Part shown: positions 14,544-23,195 of the stretch, in pieces
Layout: each line of letters starts with the position of its first letter
Numbering within the stretch: position 1 is the stretch's first letter
Assembly: GCF_032337135.1 (NCBI RefSeq)
Contig: NZ_JAVXZZ010000005.1
Location: 102,201 to 166,200, forward strand
Source of the DNA: Allorhodoferax sp032337135
GTDB lineage: Bacteria; Pseudomonadota; Gammaproteobacteria; Burkholderiales; Burkholderiaceae_C
Direction of reading: 5' to 3'
Length of the DNA stretch: 64,000 bases
Translations under genes and position numbers: made by a program
The notes under the pieces: generated by a model
Database searches by the model: none
Told to the model about the DNA's origin: nothing
What the model saw: the letters and a program-made list of their open reading frames with translations, nothing else

Positions 14544-17500
14544 ATGAGAGCCATCGCCAAACGGCGACCGACTGCTGACTTCAGCACGATGTCGCTTTTC
14601 GACGCTCCGATTGCGCAGCCGCAGGTTGCCGTCATCCGCGTTGACACCTCCAGCAATGACGACGAACTCCCTGAGTTCGACTTTGCTGCATACCTGCAGG
14701 CCGACACCGCCACCCATGCGTTGCATGAAGTGGTTCAGGCCTGCTTGGACAAACCGCAGGCCGAACCGGTCGCTATCGTCCGCAAGTCACTCGCGCAACA
14801 AGTGCAGGTGATTCGCAATCGAAACAACTTCCGCTTTTCGACATCCGACATCCCAAGTGGGACGGAGGCGCGTATCGAGGCCAACATCAAAGCGCTGGAG
14901 ATCCGCAAGGAACTGCAGCTCAGCGGTGCATTGGCCACCGAAGAGCAAAGGAAGCTGCTGGCGCGCTACTCCGGATGGGGTGGCTTGACCGGCGCATTCT
15001 TGTTCGGTTCGCGTCACCATGATCGACTCAAGGCCGTTCTGACGGAAGAAGAAATCGCCGTTGTTCGCACCGGCGTTCTGACCCAGCACTTCACACCGGA
15101 TGTTGTTGTGGACTTCATCTACCAAGCCCTCATCAAGCTTGGAGTGAAGCCCCGTCGCATGCTGGACCCGGCAACGGGTACTGGCATCTTTGCATCGCGG
15201 ATTCCCGACGAATGGAAAAACGACGTTGCGATCTACGCAGCCGAAATCGACCCAGTGCTGGCCTCCATCACAGCCCATTTGCTGCCGGATGTCACGTTGC
15301 ACGCAAGCGCATTCCAACAGGTGAAATACCCTGACAATGCCTTTGATCTGGTGGTGACGAACGTCCCGTTCGATACCACCAAGATCTACGACAGTGAGAC
15401 GCCCGGCCAGAAGCTGAGCCTGCACAATTTCTTCATCGCCAAAGCGCTGCGCAAGGTACGTCCTGGCGGGGTGGTTGCGGTCGTGACGAGCACCTACACA
15501 CTGGACTCCAAGGAGACGGCGGTGCGCGACATGTTTGCCGATTCGGCAGACCTGATTGCAGCAGCTCGCTTGCCTGACTGGATGTTCAAGGGAACAGCGA
15601 GCACTGAGGTGTCTTCGGACATCCTGATTTTCCGCCGACGCGAGCAGCACGCGATGCGCCCTATCAACCCCACATGGGTTGGCAGTGGCCATAGCGACAA
15701 CGCGCTCATCAACAACGCCATGGCCGAAAACGACCACTGGTGGATTGGCCAGCGCGGGCTGGTCAGTACCAAGCATGGGCAACGTTGGGCTGCCTGCTGC
15801 TCCGAGACAGAGTTCAATGAACTGCTGGCCAGATGGCAGCAAGCGCTCCCGCAAGGGACATGCTCATTGGCTGACATGAGCGCCCGAGAGGGCGAGCACG
15901 TCGACCGCCAGATCCAGCTGGAACACCTGCGCAAACTGCGAGTAGGCTCCTTCGCTGAACACAAAGGCTGCGTTGTCGAGGTATTGGCAGGCGGCGATGT
16001 GATGCAGTTGGAGCATGCCGAGAGCAAATTGCAGCGCATACGTGCCTACATCCGCTTGCGTGACGCCGCGCGAAAGCTGCTGCTCCTGCAAGCGGAAACG
16101 GAAGATGACGCCCCGGTGTCGTCTGCACGTTATGAGCTCAACGTCCGCTATGACGCGTTCGTCGCCCAATACGGGGCTGTAGGTGCTCGCTTCAATCGAT
16201 CCGTACTGAAGAACGATCCAGACTACCCGCTGGTGAGTGCTTTGGAAGTGTTTGATCAGGAAGAGCAGACAGCCACGAAGTCACCGATCATGACGCGCCG
16301 TACACAACGGCCGCGCCAGGAGGCGACTACGGCCGACTCACCGTTGTCAGGTTTGCTGCTGGTCCTCAATGAATTGGGGCGAATTGACCTTCCCCGCATC
16401 GCACAACTGTGCGCGCAATCAACGGACCAGGTGGAGGCAGCCTTGCAAGAGGCTGGGCGCATCTACCGCAATCCCGAGAGCGGGGCGTGGGAGCTGGCTG
16501 AGGTGTACCTTTCTGGGAACATTCTCAAAAAGCTAGAAGCCGCCGAAATGGCGGCCATGGAGTCACCGGAGTTCACGGTCAATGTCGAGGCGCTCAAGGC
16601 GTCCATGCCGGAGCGCATTCCCTTCGCGGACATCGCGATTCAGCTTGGATCAACGTTCGTCAAGGCATCTCACATTGAGGACTTCATCGACCACCTGATG
16701 GACAACGTCGGGGAGAAGATTCGTGCTGCTACCGTCCACCATTCGCCTGGCATCGCCCGGTGGAAGGTGGACGCAAGTGGTGCAGTCTTTGGAAACGACA
16801 TGACCAAATGGGGAACAAAGCGCATTTCAGCTCGCAAGTTAGTCGAAAAGGCGTTGAACATGATGACCCCGACCATTCGCGACAAGGTAGTCGTGGAGGG
16901 CTCTGAGCGTTACGTGGTCAATGCCGATGAGACCTTGTCGGCGCGCGAAAAACTCATGGCCATCCAGGAAGAGTTCAAGACCTGGATCGGAACGGATGAG
17001 GGCCGTGTTCGTGAAATTGAAGAGCGGTACAACCGTGAGTTCAATTCCTGCCGGCCACTGCACATGAGTGGTCGACATTTGACGCTGCCTGGGTTGAGCG
17101 ACGCCATCACGCTACGCGACAGCCAAAAGGACAGCACCTGGCGCAATCTGCTGGGAGGAAACTCCTTGGTCGGTCATTGCGTTGGTGCAGGAAAGACACT
17201 CATTGGCATCTGCACAGCCATGGAATCCAAACGGCTAGGGATTCGTCGATGCACGCTGCTGACTACGCCAAACAGCGTGGTTGGGCAGTTTGCACGCGAG
17301 TTCATCTGGGCCTATCCATGCGCAAACCTGCTGGTGATCGATGGTGTCGATAAGCAAGGGCGTGAGCGACTGCTCGCCAGGCTGGCGACAGGCGACTATG
17401 ACGCCGTCATCATGAGCCATGAATCCTTCAAGTCATTCGGTGTATCGGAAGAGCAGCTGCTGTCAGCGGTTCAACCGATGTATGCGTCAATCAACCGACA

Positions 17501-19586
17501 GCTGGCCAGCGCTTCTGAGCGCACTCTGGTCAAAGAACTGGAGCGGCGCAAGTTGGCGTTGGACGAATTGGTTGAGAAGACGCTGGACGACGCGAAGAAG
17601 TGCAGCCTGACGTTCGACCAGTTGGGGTGTGACGGGCTTGTCGTGGATGAGAGCGAACGTGTAAAGAACCTTTTTTACACAACCTCGATGGAACCCATCC
17701 CTGGATTGCCCAGAGCGTTCTCGGCGCGCGCATTCGATATGTTCGTCAAGGTGCGGGCACTGTCTGCAAGCAACAAAGAACGCGGTGGTGTGGTGTTCAT
17801 GTCAGCAACGCCCATCGCGAACTCGGTAGCCGAGATGTTCCACCTCATGCGTTACCTGATCATGCCAACACTCGTTGAGAAGAACTTGGATCAGTTCGAT
17901 GCGTGGGCGGCCAACTTCGGACGCACGGTGGTCAACGTCGAAACGACTCCGGACGGTGGAGGATTTCGACTGCAGACACGCTTCGCGCGCTTCGAGAACC
18001 TACCGGAACTCATGGCGCTCTTCTCGGAGTTTGCTGACATCCAGACCAAGGAAGACCTGAAGCTGCCGGTACCGCGCATCGCGGGCGGTAAGCCGACGGT
18101 TATTGCGGTACCACCCAGTGCGGCACTCAAGGCCTACATCCAATCGCTGTCCATGCGAGCCGAAGCCATTCACTCGCCGGACAAAGAGGTTCGGCCGCAT
18201 CCCAAAGTCGACAACATGCTCAAGGTCACAACCGACGGCAGAAAGGCGGCATTGGACATGCGCATGGTGGGTGGCCAAGACGAACCTGGCAGCAAGGTGA
18301 ATGTGTGCGTAGACAACATCTATCACATCTGGAAGCAGACCCAGGCCCAGAAGCTCACGCAACTGGTGTTCTGTGATATTGGCACACCGGGCAATGACCG
18401 GTGTGACATCTATCAGGACATCAAGAACAAGCTGATGGCCAAAGGCATTCCGGAGCGTGAGATTGCGTTTGCGCATGACTACGAAACGCCGTCCAAGAAG
18501 ATGCTGCTTGATTCACGCATCAACCGGGGCGAGATCCGTGTCACCATCACAAGCACCGAGCGCATGGGCGTGGGTCGTAACGTGCAGCGACTGCTGTACG
18601 CGATGCATGAGCTGGACTGTCCATGGCGGCCAGACGAGGTGGAGCAACGTGGCGGACGTATTGAACGGCAGGGGAACCTCAACGAGGAGATTCTGATGTT
18701 CCGCTACGTCACGGAGCAATCCTTCGACGCCTACAACTGGAACTTGATTGAGCAAAAACTGCGGTTCATCCTGCAGGTCATGTCGAGCAAGTGTGCCGTG
18801 CGCAGCATCGAGGACATCGAGGTGCGCGCACTCACGGTGGCCGAAGTGAAGGCTTTGGCGACCGGCAATCCGCGAATCGTCGAACGCGCACTGCTGCAGC
18901 AGAAGGAAGCGAAGTTGACTGCGCTCAGCCGTACGTTCTACTCCGACCAAGCGGCAGCGCGCATGCGTGCGGGACAGGCCAGGTTCAACATCACATCGAT
19001 TCAGGAAAACCTGGAGCAAGTGCTGGAGGATGTGGCTACTGCAGCTGCGAACCCGGATGAGTTGCAGATTCAAGTGGGTGGAGTGCGCTATACCGAGGCT
19101 TCGAAAGCCGAAGTTGCCGATGCCCTCAAGGCGGTCTTTGCGGACTGCGCAGCTAGGTTCGCGCTGTGGAAGACGTCCTCGCAAGTGGATGTTCCGGTGT
19201 TTGAGGTCGGGTCATACCGGGGCTTCAAACTCGGCATCGGTGCGACGTTGACCCTGCAGGGCCTTGTCTACGAGTGGTGCCTGGAAGGGCGCCTGCGTTG
19301 GGGGACTGAACTGGGCTCGGACTGGGATGGCAACTTCACCCGCATCCGCAATCTGGCAAAGAGGCTGCCCAACGAGGCAGACAAACGGCAAGAGCGGATC
19401 AGGATGGCCGAAAAGGCCTACGAAGACACCATGAACGCATGTGAGGGTGTCTTTCCCCGAGCTGCAGAGTTGCAGCAGGTTCGACAAGAGCTTGCTGCAA
19501 TTGAAGAGGAGCTCGGGATCGCAGAACTTGACTCACAAGCGACCGAAGTCGATAGCGGCACCGAAGTTGTCGCAGAGGCGACATAA
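14544..19586 (+). CDS. Giant methyltransferase-helicase fusion (DarB-like)
   Basis: 1680 residues from ATG 14544 (GGAG 9 bases upstream); the longer frame would include the leader hairpin. An N6-adenine methyltransferase-type domain holds DPATGTGIF (about residue 208, SAM binding) and NVPF (about 272, in place of NPPF/Y). A superfamily-2 helicase follows: GAGKT (about 879), VVDESER (about 1033, DESx in place of DEAH), MSATPIANS (about 1086), and the C-terminal motifs ERMGVGRNVQ (about 1340) and RGGRIERQGN (about 1370). Similar fusions occur in phages, plasmids and conjugative elements; phage P1 DarB, which protects DNA from type I restriction, is the known relative. Protection of the plasmid on entry is plausible. 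Whether NVPF is active is uncertain. Confidence 0.88.
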   Translation: MRAIAKRRPTADFSTMSLFDAPIAQPQVAVIRVDTSSNDDELPEFDFAAYLQADTATHALHEVVQACLDKPQAEPVAIVRKSLAQQVQVIRNRNNFRFSTSDIPSGTEARIEANIKALEIRKELQLSGALATEEQRKLLARYSGWGGLTGAFLFGSRHHDRLKAVLTEEEIAVVRTGVLTQHFTPDVVVDFIYQALIKLGVKPRRMLDPATGTGIFASRIPDEWKNDVAIYAAEIDPVLASITAHLLPDVTLHASAFQQVKYPDNAFDLVVTNVPFDTTKIYDSETPGQKLSLHNFFIAKALRKVRPGGVVAVVTSTYTLDSKETAVRDMFADSADLIAAARLPDWMFKGTASTEVSSDILIFRRREQHAMRPINPTWVGSGHSDNALINNAMAENDHWWIGQRGLVSTKHGQRWAACCSETEFNELLARWQQALPQGTCSLADMSAREGEHVDRQIQLEHLRKLRVGSFAEHKGCVVEVLAGGDVMQLEHAESKLQRIRAYIRLRDAARKLLLLQAETEDDAPVSSARYELNVRYDAFVAQYGAVGARFNRSVLKNDPDYPLVSALEVFDQEEQTATKSPIMTRRTQRPRQEATTADSPLSGLLLVLNELGRIDLPRIAQLCAQSTDQVEAALQEAGRIYRNPESGAWELAEVYLSGNILKKLEAAEMAAMESPEFTVNVEALKASMPERIPFADIAIQLGSTFVKASHIEDFIDHLMDNVGEKIRAATVHHSPGIARWKVDASGAVFGNDMTKWGTKRISARKLVEKALNMMTPTIRDKVVVEGSERYVVNADETLSAREKLMAIQEEFKTWIGTDEGRVREIEERYNREFNSCRPLHMSGRHLTLPGLSDAITLRDSQKDSTWRNLLGGNSLVGHCVGAGKTLIGICTAMESKRLGIRRCTLLTTPNSVVGQFAREFIWAYPCANLLVIDGVDKQGRERLLARLATGDYDAVIMSHESFKSFGVSEEQLLSAVQPMYASINRQLASASERTLVKELERRKLALDELVEKTLDDAKKCSLTFDQLGCDGLVVDESERVKNLFYTTSMEPIPGLPRAFSARAFDMFVKVRALSASNKERGGVVFMSATPIANSVAEMFHLMRYLIMPTLVEKNLDQFDAWAANFGRTVVNVETTPDGGGFRLQTRFARFENLPELMALFSEFADIQTKEDLKLPVPRIAGGKPTVIAVPPSAALKAYIQSLSMRAEAIHSPDKEVRPHPKVDNMLKVTTDGRKAALDMRMVGGQDEPGSKVNVCVDNIYHIWKQTQAQKLTQLVFCDIGTPGNDRCDIYQDIKNKLMAKGIPEREIAFAHDYETPSKKMLLDSRINRGEIRVTITSTERMGVGRNVQRLLYAMHELDCPWRPDEVEQRGGRIERQGNLNEEILMFRYVTEQSFDAYNWNLIEQKLRFILQVMSSKCAVRSIEDIEVRALTVAEVKALATGNPRIVERALLQQKEAKLTALSRTFYSDQAAARMRAGQARFNITSIQENLEQVLEDVATAAANPDELQIQVGGVRYTEASKAEVADALKAVFADCAARFALWKTSSQVDVPVFEVGSYRGFKLGIGATLTLQGLVYEWCLEGRLRWGTELGSDWDGNFTRIRNLAKRLPNEADKRQERIRMAEKAYEDTMNACEGVFPRAAELQQVRQELAAIEEELGIAELDSQATEVDSGTEVVAEAT

Positions 19587-19607
19587 CCATGTAACAGTGT
19601 GTAATTT

Positions 19608-19652
19608 GGGCAACACTTCAGGAAGAAATTTCTGGAGTGTTGCCCCTTTTTT
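19608..19652 (+). terminator. Intrinsic terminator after methylase-helicase gene
   Basis: A 16-17 bp stem (GGGCAACACTTCAGG... with ...TGGAGTGTTGCCC, some G-T pairs) is followed by six T. Confidence 0.92.
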
Positions 19653-19657
19653 GCTTA

Positions 19658-19683
19658 AATAGTGGGCCTGGCGGCCCACTATT
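19658..19683. promoter_or_regulatory. Perfect 11-bp inverted repeat before HTH-like gene
   Basis: AATAGTGGGCC-TGGC-GGCCCACTATT. It has no T tract after it, so it is not a terminator. Its place ahead of a putative helix-turn-helix protein gene makes an operator or an RNA attenuator hairpin likely. Confidence 0.5.
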
Positions 19684-19772
19684 ACGAGGTGTACTGGTAT
19701 TTCTGACATGAAACTGAACCGTGGAGTGCTGAAAATTGTGCTAGCTGTACCAACATTGATTTCCAGCACTTC

Positions 19773-20096
19773 ATGTCCGAAGCGATCACAAAGATACAAA
19801 AACGAATTGCCGCGAACAAGTATTCGCGCGATCAGGGTTTGCGTGCGATCTGCGCTCGCGCAGATGCTTACGAAGCCATCCATGGCGGGCCTGCGATCAA
19901 GTACGAGTGGTTGCGCAAGGTGGTGGACGGGCGAACGGTGAATCCGGGGTTTGATCGGATTGAACGCCTTAACGTGATTCTGGACCTGATGGATCTGGAG
20001 GGCGGAGAGGGCTCCAGCAAGGACATGATGGCTGAGAAGCCTGACACAACAACAGCTAAAGGGACGAACCCGGTCAGAGAACAGGGCAAGGAATGA
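19773..20096 (+). CDS. Small putative helix-turn-helix regulator
   Basis: 107 residues. A segment around residues 40-70 (IKYEWLRKVVDG, then NPGFDRIERLNVIL) matches the WLxKxxxGxxxNPxxxxxxxL pattern of small phage-type HTH proteins. The C-terminal third is polar and disordered. The ribosome site is weak, but the stop overlaps the ATG of the nusA-like gene in an ATGA junction, so the frame is real. It may control this cluster through the inverted repeat at 19658. A competing frame (19708-19941) overlaps in another register and is rejected. Confidence 0.65.
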   Translation: MSEAITKIQKRIAANKYSRDQGLRAICARADAYEAIHGGPAIKYEWLRKVVDGRTVNPGFDRIERLNVILDLMDLEGGEGSSKDMMAEKPDTTTAKGTNPVREQGKE

Positions 20097-21115
20097 TCAG
20101 TATCGGATTCAGCCTTGAGCAGTTACTGGACAGTCTCGCGGAACATCGAGGTTTGTCCAGGGAAGAGTTGGTGGACTGCATTAAGGACGCAATTGTTGAA
20201 ACTTTTCGATTGAGGGGCAGGGTGGTAATTGTGGAAGTTGAAGACGTCGAAGCAGCTGCACGCATCAGCGTTCAAGAGATGATCCTCACAGGATCGCAGC
20301 CGTTCTACCGTGAAGTGAATTTGGTGCCGCCGGTTGCTCCAGATTTGCTGACTCAGATCATCGAGGAAGCCCAGCAACGTAAAGCCGCAAACCACATTTG
20401 GTCGCTGTCGGAGACGCGTGTCGTTCGTGTTGAAAAGGATCACTACCTGCTGGAACTCATTGGGCCGGTTGATCTACCCACGGCAGAAGGTAAAGTGGCA
20501 GTGTTACCAAGGCGTGACTGCAATCAGGCCGACGCTTTTGCGATGGGCGACAACATCTGGGTCGGTTTTAAGCCGAATGTCTCATCCAGCGTAGACGGTG
20601 GGCACGTTGAGCCATGGCGCGATGTCGAAGCACCGTACATTGCGACCCGCTCGGAATCAAATTTCCTGACCTTGATGGCCATTCAGATGCTGGGAGAGGC
20701 AGTTCAGGGCGTAATCCACACCTCGCGCGGCATCCTGATCTTTCCGGCCGGAACCGACATCCAACCGCTCTTGGCTGAGGGTGGAAAGCACAAGAATATC
20801 CTCCAACGCCTGTGCGGGCTCAGTCGTCTGGCCATCGCGCGTCGCTCCCCACGGGAGGAGATCGACAAACGCATGATTCATGCGATCAATGAAGTGGCTG
20901 GGCTCAAGTATGGCGTTGATTACAGGATCGGCGCGGAAGACCCAACTCAGCTCCCGCGGGTCTATGTATCACACGAGAAAGCAAAGCAACTGATCGGGGC
21001 TGGAGGCCACAACCTGTTCTTCCTAAAGTGCGTTGTGCAAACAGCCTTTGATGTCAAGGTAACGGCTCAGATCACCCGTTCCTCGAAGCCAGCGCGACGC
21101 CCCGGGAATCGATGA
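20093..21115 (+). CDS. nusA: Plasmid-encoded NusA paralogue
   Basis: 340 residues. The domain order follows NusA without the C-terminal acidic repeats. The N-terminal RNA-polymerase-binding domain has HRGLSREELVDCIKDAIVETF (about residues 16-36). An S1-like domain follows with AVLPRRDCNQ and GDNIWVGF (about 136-158), then the junction TRSESNFLTLM with a Glu seven residues later (about 184-201). KH1 comes next (ILIFPAGTD, about 214). KH2 has VYVSHEKAKQLIGAGGHNL (about 290-308), the counterpart of the IGRNGQN motif of NusA. Chromosomal NusA binds RNA polymerase and leader RNA and tunes pausing, termination and antitermination. A divergent plasmid copy could be specialised for plasmid leaders. 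It is coupled to both neighbours by ATGA overlaps. Confidence 0.82.
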   Translation: MISIGFSLEQLLDSLAEHRGLSREELVDCIKDAIVETFRLRGRVVIVEVEDVEAAARISVQEMILTGSQPFYREVNLVPPVAPDLLTQIIEEAQQRKAANHIWSLSETRVVRVEKDHYLLELIGPVDLPTAEGKVAVLPRRDCNQADAFAMGDNIWVGFKPNVSSSVDGGHVEPWRDVEAPYIATRSESNFLTLMAIQMLGEAVQGVIHTSRGILIFPAGTDIQPLLAEGGKHKNILQRLCGLSRLAIARRSPREEIDKRMIHAINEVAGLKYGVDYRIGAEDPTQLPRVYVSHEKAKQLIGAGGHNLFFLKCVVQTAFDVKVTAQITRSSKPARRPGNR

Positions 21116-22023
21116 TCGAGTCGCTGCACGCCGTGCTGATTGCGCTGGCTTCGGCCGTGCAAGGGGCGCAGGGTATGGTCCGCATTGAAACGCAAGCGAT
21201 TGCTGCGCCTTCAGTGATCATGGCCCTGGAGGGCGCACGCAAACGAGGTGTTCCAGTATCAGTTGTTCTTGGCGCAAAGGCTGAATACACATTGGACGCT
21301 AAGGGGCAGCCGACCGGGGGCAATCGCCCGTACGACTCCGGGCCGCAGGGCATGGAATTGCGCGCACTGGATGCCATGAAGGCCGCAGTATTCATTCCGC
21401 CTCGATTCTCTGAGCTGGACCGTCCTGTGTTTGAGCCGGGCATTGAATTGAATGCAAGCTTTGCCATAGTTGATTCACGCCGGGCAAGTTTGTGCACGGG
21501 CGCGTTCAGCATCGGCAATGCAGGAGTTTGCTGGACGACAAGCGATCCAGGCGTCGTATCGGCGCTAATCGGCTTACACGATACCGATCGTACCGATGGG
21601 GTGTCCGAGTCGGTTGAGGCGAGTGTGAGCAAGAAGCTGGCCGCCCAGGACATGATCCTGACACCTGCGAATAGCGCTGACTTCCTATTGCTATTGCGCC
21701 AACCGTGGAAGCAGGTTGTCGCATCGCATCTCGGTGATGGTTCGGCCTTGGAGGCGCTACTCGCCTCTCGAATGCCGGCTACGCTGTGGACGGCCCCCAA
21801 TGGGACATACGCGCGCACAGCGCTCGATCGCCTGCGCCGTGCTGGCTGGCAGATTCGGCAACTACCACAGCCCTTCTCGGGCACTGTTTTGGTGGGAAGC
21901 AAGATGGCGTACATCGGATCGCAAAAGGTCGAGCAGGCTCACCTTGAGAAAAGTCGAGGGCTGGGAATCGTTCTTGGCCAACAACACATTGCACGGATCG
22001 AACAGACCCTGCAACTCCAATGA
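21112..22023 (+). CDS. Phospholipase D-fold protein, catalytically dead
   Basis: 303 residues with two halves, each resembling one PLD/nuclease repeat. Half one has ASFAIVDSRRASLCTGAFS (about residues 119-137), and half two has VLVGSKMAYIGSQ (about 262-274) and RGLGIVLG near the end. In active enzymes each repeat has HxK four residues before a D/S-x-x-x-x-G-S strand. Here the His is Asn in the first and Gly-Thr in the second repeat, and no Lys pair remains. It therefore probably binds nucleic acid or a protein without cutting. Coupled directly to nusA by ATGA. A link to NusA function is inferred from that only. Confidence 0.62.
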   Translation: MIESLHAVLIALASAVQGAQGMVRIETQAIAAPSVIMALEGARKRGVPVSVVLGAKAEYTLDAKGQPTGGNRPYDSGPQGMELRALDAMKAAVFIPPRFSELDRPVFEPGIELNASFAIVDSRRASLCTGAFSIGNAGVCWTTSDPGVVSALIGLHDTDRTDGVSESVEASVSKKLAAQDMILTPANSADFLLLLRQPWKQVVASHLGDGSALEALLASRMPATLWTAPNGTYARTALDRLRRAGWQIRQLPQPFSGTVLVGSKMAYIGSQKVEQAHLEKSRGLGIVLGQQHIARIEQTLQLQ

Positions 22024-22049
22024 CCGGCACTTTTTTTACACCGCCGGCC

Positions 22050-22157
22050 CAGCCAGAAACTTTGGTTTCTGGCTTCACTCGGTGCGCTACAGCCGACACA
22101 GACCGCTTGCAACGATGTGCGCTCGTGCAAGCAATCGCAATGCAGCACCTCTGCATT
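22050..22157. repeat. Three hairpins between PLD-like gene and next gene
   Basis: AGCCAGAAAC-tttg-GTTTCTGGCT (22050-22073) is perfect. GCTTGCA and TGCAAGC (22107 to about 22134) enclose about 14 bases. AATGCAG-cacct-CTGCATT (about 22139-22157) is perfect. None has a T tract. They would fold in the mRNA leader of the gene at 22184 and may control its translation or mRNA decay. Confidence 0.5.
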
Positions 22158-22183
22158 GATACTTCAACTCGAAAGCTCAAACC

Positions 22184-22702
22184 ATGAACGACCAAGTCCA
22201 ATCCGCTGCACCCGCAGCCACATCCAAGACGCCGAACAGCAAGAAGCCTGGTGGCAACAACCAGTCAACCCGGCCACTCAACGAGCAGGAAATTGCGGAG
22301 ATCACCAATGCGATCACACGTACCCCAGGCTTGGGACGTATCGTCCTGAGCCTCACCCGCAACCGAAACGCGCGAATTTTCGTACCTGAGACTGCTTTGG
22401 GCAGTGAGATGTTTACGATCGTGGGTGAGCTGGACCGCGTGTGTGCGCGTGGTGACCGCCTGCTGGCAAGGTCGTTGACTCTTGAAAATATGCAGCAAGC
22501 TAACCAGCTCAAGGAGCAGGCACTGTCGCTGATTCTGCCCATGGCCGATCTGACTGCGGATCTCGCGCTGAAATTCGATAATCCGCAGAACTCGATCGTG
22601 CGGCACGCGCGCACCAAAGCGCTGCTCGCCCAAAAGCGAAAAGAGGCCCAATCCAAGGGAAAGGAAGCGACTCCTGTGACTGATTCGCAAGCCGCGGCCT
22701 GA
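22184..22702 (+). CDS. Unknown basic protein (172 aa)
   Basis: 172 residues. A disordered Ser/Lys/Asn-rich start is followed by a helical core from about residue 35: LNEQEIAEITNAITRTPGLG, then a second part rich in Leu and Ala. The tail is Lys/Ala-rich. No catalytic motif or membrane segment. It resembles accessory proteins of integrating conjugative elements in general style but I cannot name a family. A terminator 21 bases after the stop ends the cluster that began at 19773. Confidence 0.7.
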   Translation: MNDQVQSAAPAATSKTPNSKKPGGNNQSTRPLNEQEIAEITNAITRTPGLGRIVLSLTRNRNARIFVPETALGSEMFTIVGELDRVCARGDRLLARSLTLENMQQANQLKEQALSLILPMADLTADLALKFDNPQNSIVRHARTKALLAQKRKEAQSKGKEATPVTDSQAAA

Positions 22703-22722
22703 GGGTTACCTTCATATGCAAC

Positions 22723-22761
22723 AACCCGCAGGCAAAATTGATTGCCTGCGGGTTTTTTTTT
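22723..22761 (+). terminator. Intrinsic terminator before the pilus operon
   Basis: A perfect 13-bp stem (AACCCGCAGGCAA / TTGCCTGCGGGTT) with loop AATTGA, followed by T8. Confidence 0.94.
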
Positions 22762-22770
22762 GGTTAAACT
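22742..22770 (+). promoter_or_regulatory. Candidate promoter of the thin-pilus operon
   Basis: TTGCCT (22742-22747) with 17 bases to TAAACT (22765-22770). The -35 box lies in the terminator stem. The 120-base leader that follows contains GACGCA/TGCGTC and CCGG/CCGG hairpins but no clear ACTCATAC element. Confidence 0.4.
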
Positions 22771-22892
22771 CCCCACCTGACGCAGTTACGCCAATTGCGT
22801 CCCGGAAACTCCCGGTCAACGAGCAACTTAACCCCGACGCCTTTTACGGTTGACGGCTACTCCCCAAAAACGGCGTTTTCGGACCGGGTTAA

Positions 22893-23195
22893 GTGAAAGC
22901 TTTTGGCGAGGCCGTTGGCCTCATCGTCGCCTTTGTTGCGCTCCTTTGGGGAGCCCTGATTTACTACGCAGGGCCCGATCAGAAACCCATCATCGCCTGC
23001 AAGCCTTTGCTGGTCATGACTAGTGGTCTGCAGACCACTGCTGCCGCGGCCAGCTCCGCTAATTCCGGTAGCCAGGCGAGCAACGCCGCCCACATTCCCA
23101 AAGTAAATGACTCCGGTATCGGACGCGAGGTGCCGTTGGCTGATCGCGTTGCGCTGGGTTGTCTGCGGTTCACCGATCGCCTGTTCAACAAATGA
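22893..23195 (+). CDS. Small membrane protein at head of pilus operon
   Basis: 100 residues from GTG 22893. One strong N-terminal membrane helix (VGLIVAFVALLWGALIYYA) is followed by a polar Ala/Ser-rich region and a short C-terminal helix (LGCLRFTDRLF). The stop overlaps the next ATG (ATGA). By position it could correspond to a small pilus accessory protein such as PilM of IncI plasmids, but no sequence signature shows this. The absence of a clear ribosome site makes the exact start uncertain. Confidence 0.55.
   Translation: MKAFGEAVGLIVAFVALLWGALIYYAGPDQKPIIACKPLLVMTSGLQTTAAAASSANSGSQASNAAHIPKVNDSGIGREVPLADRVALGCLRFTDRLFNK

Noticed and set aside
14787..15854. 355-codon minus-strand frame
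   Set aside because: Opposite the methyltransferase domain, whose motifs are unambiguous on the plus strand.
19708..19941. 77-codon frame starting at ATG 19708
   Set aside because: Overlaps the 107-residue HTH-like gene in another register; only the latter is coupled to the nusA-like gene.
21112..22023. Active Nuc/PLD endonuclease as in some IncN-type plasmids
   Set aside because: Both HxK motifs are missing, so cleavage activity is not expected.
22790..22815. Sixth leader element before the pilus operon
   Set aside because: The region has hairpins at the right distance from a promoter, but the ACTCATAC string is not recognisable.
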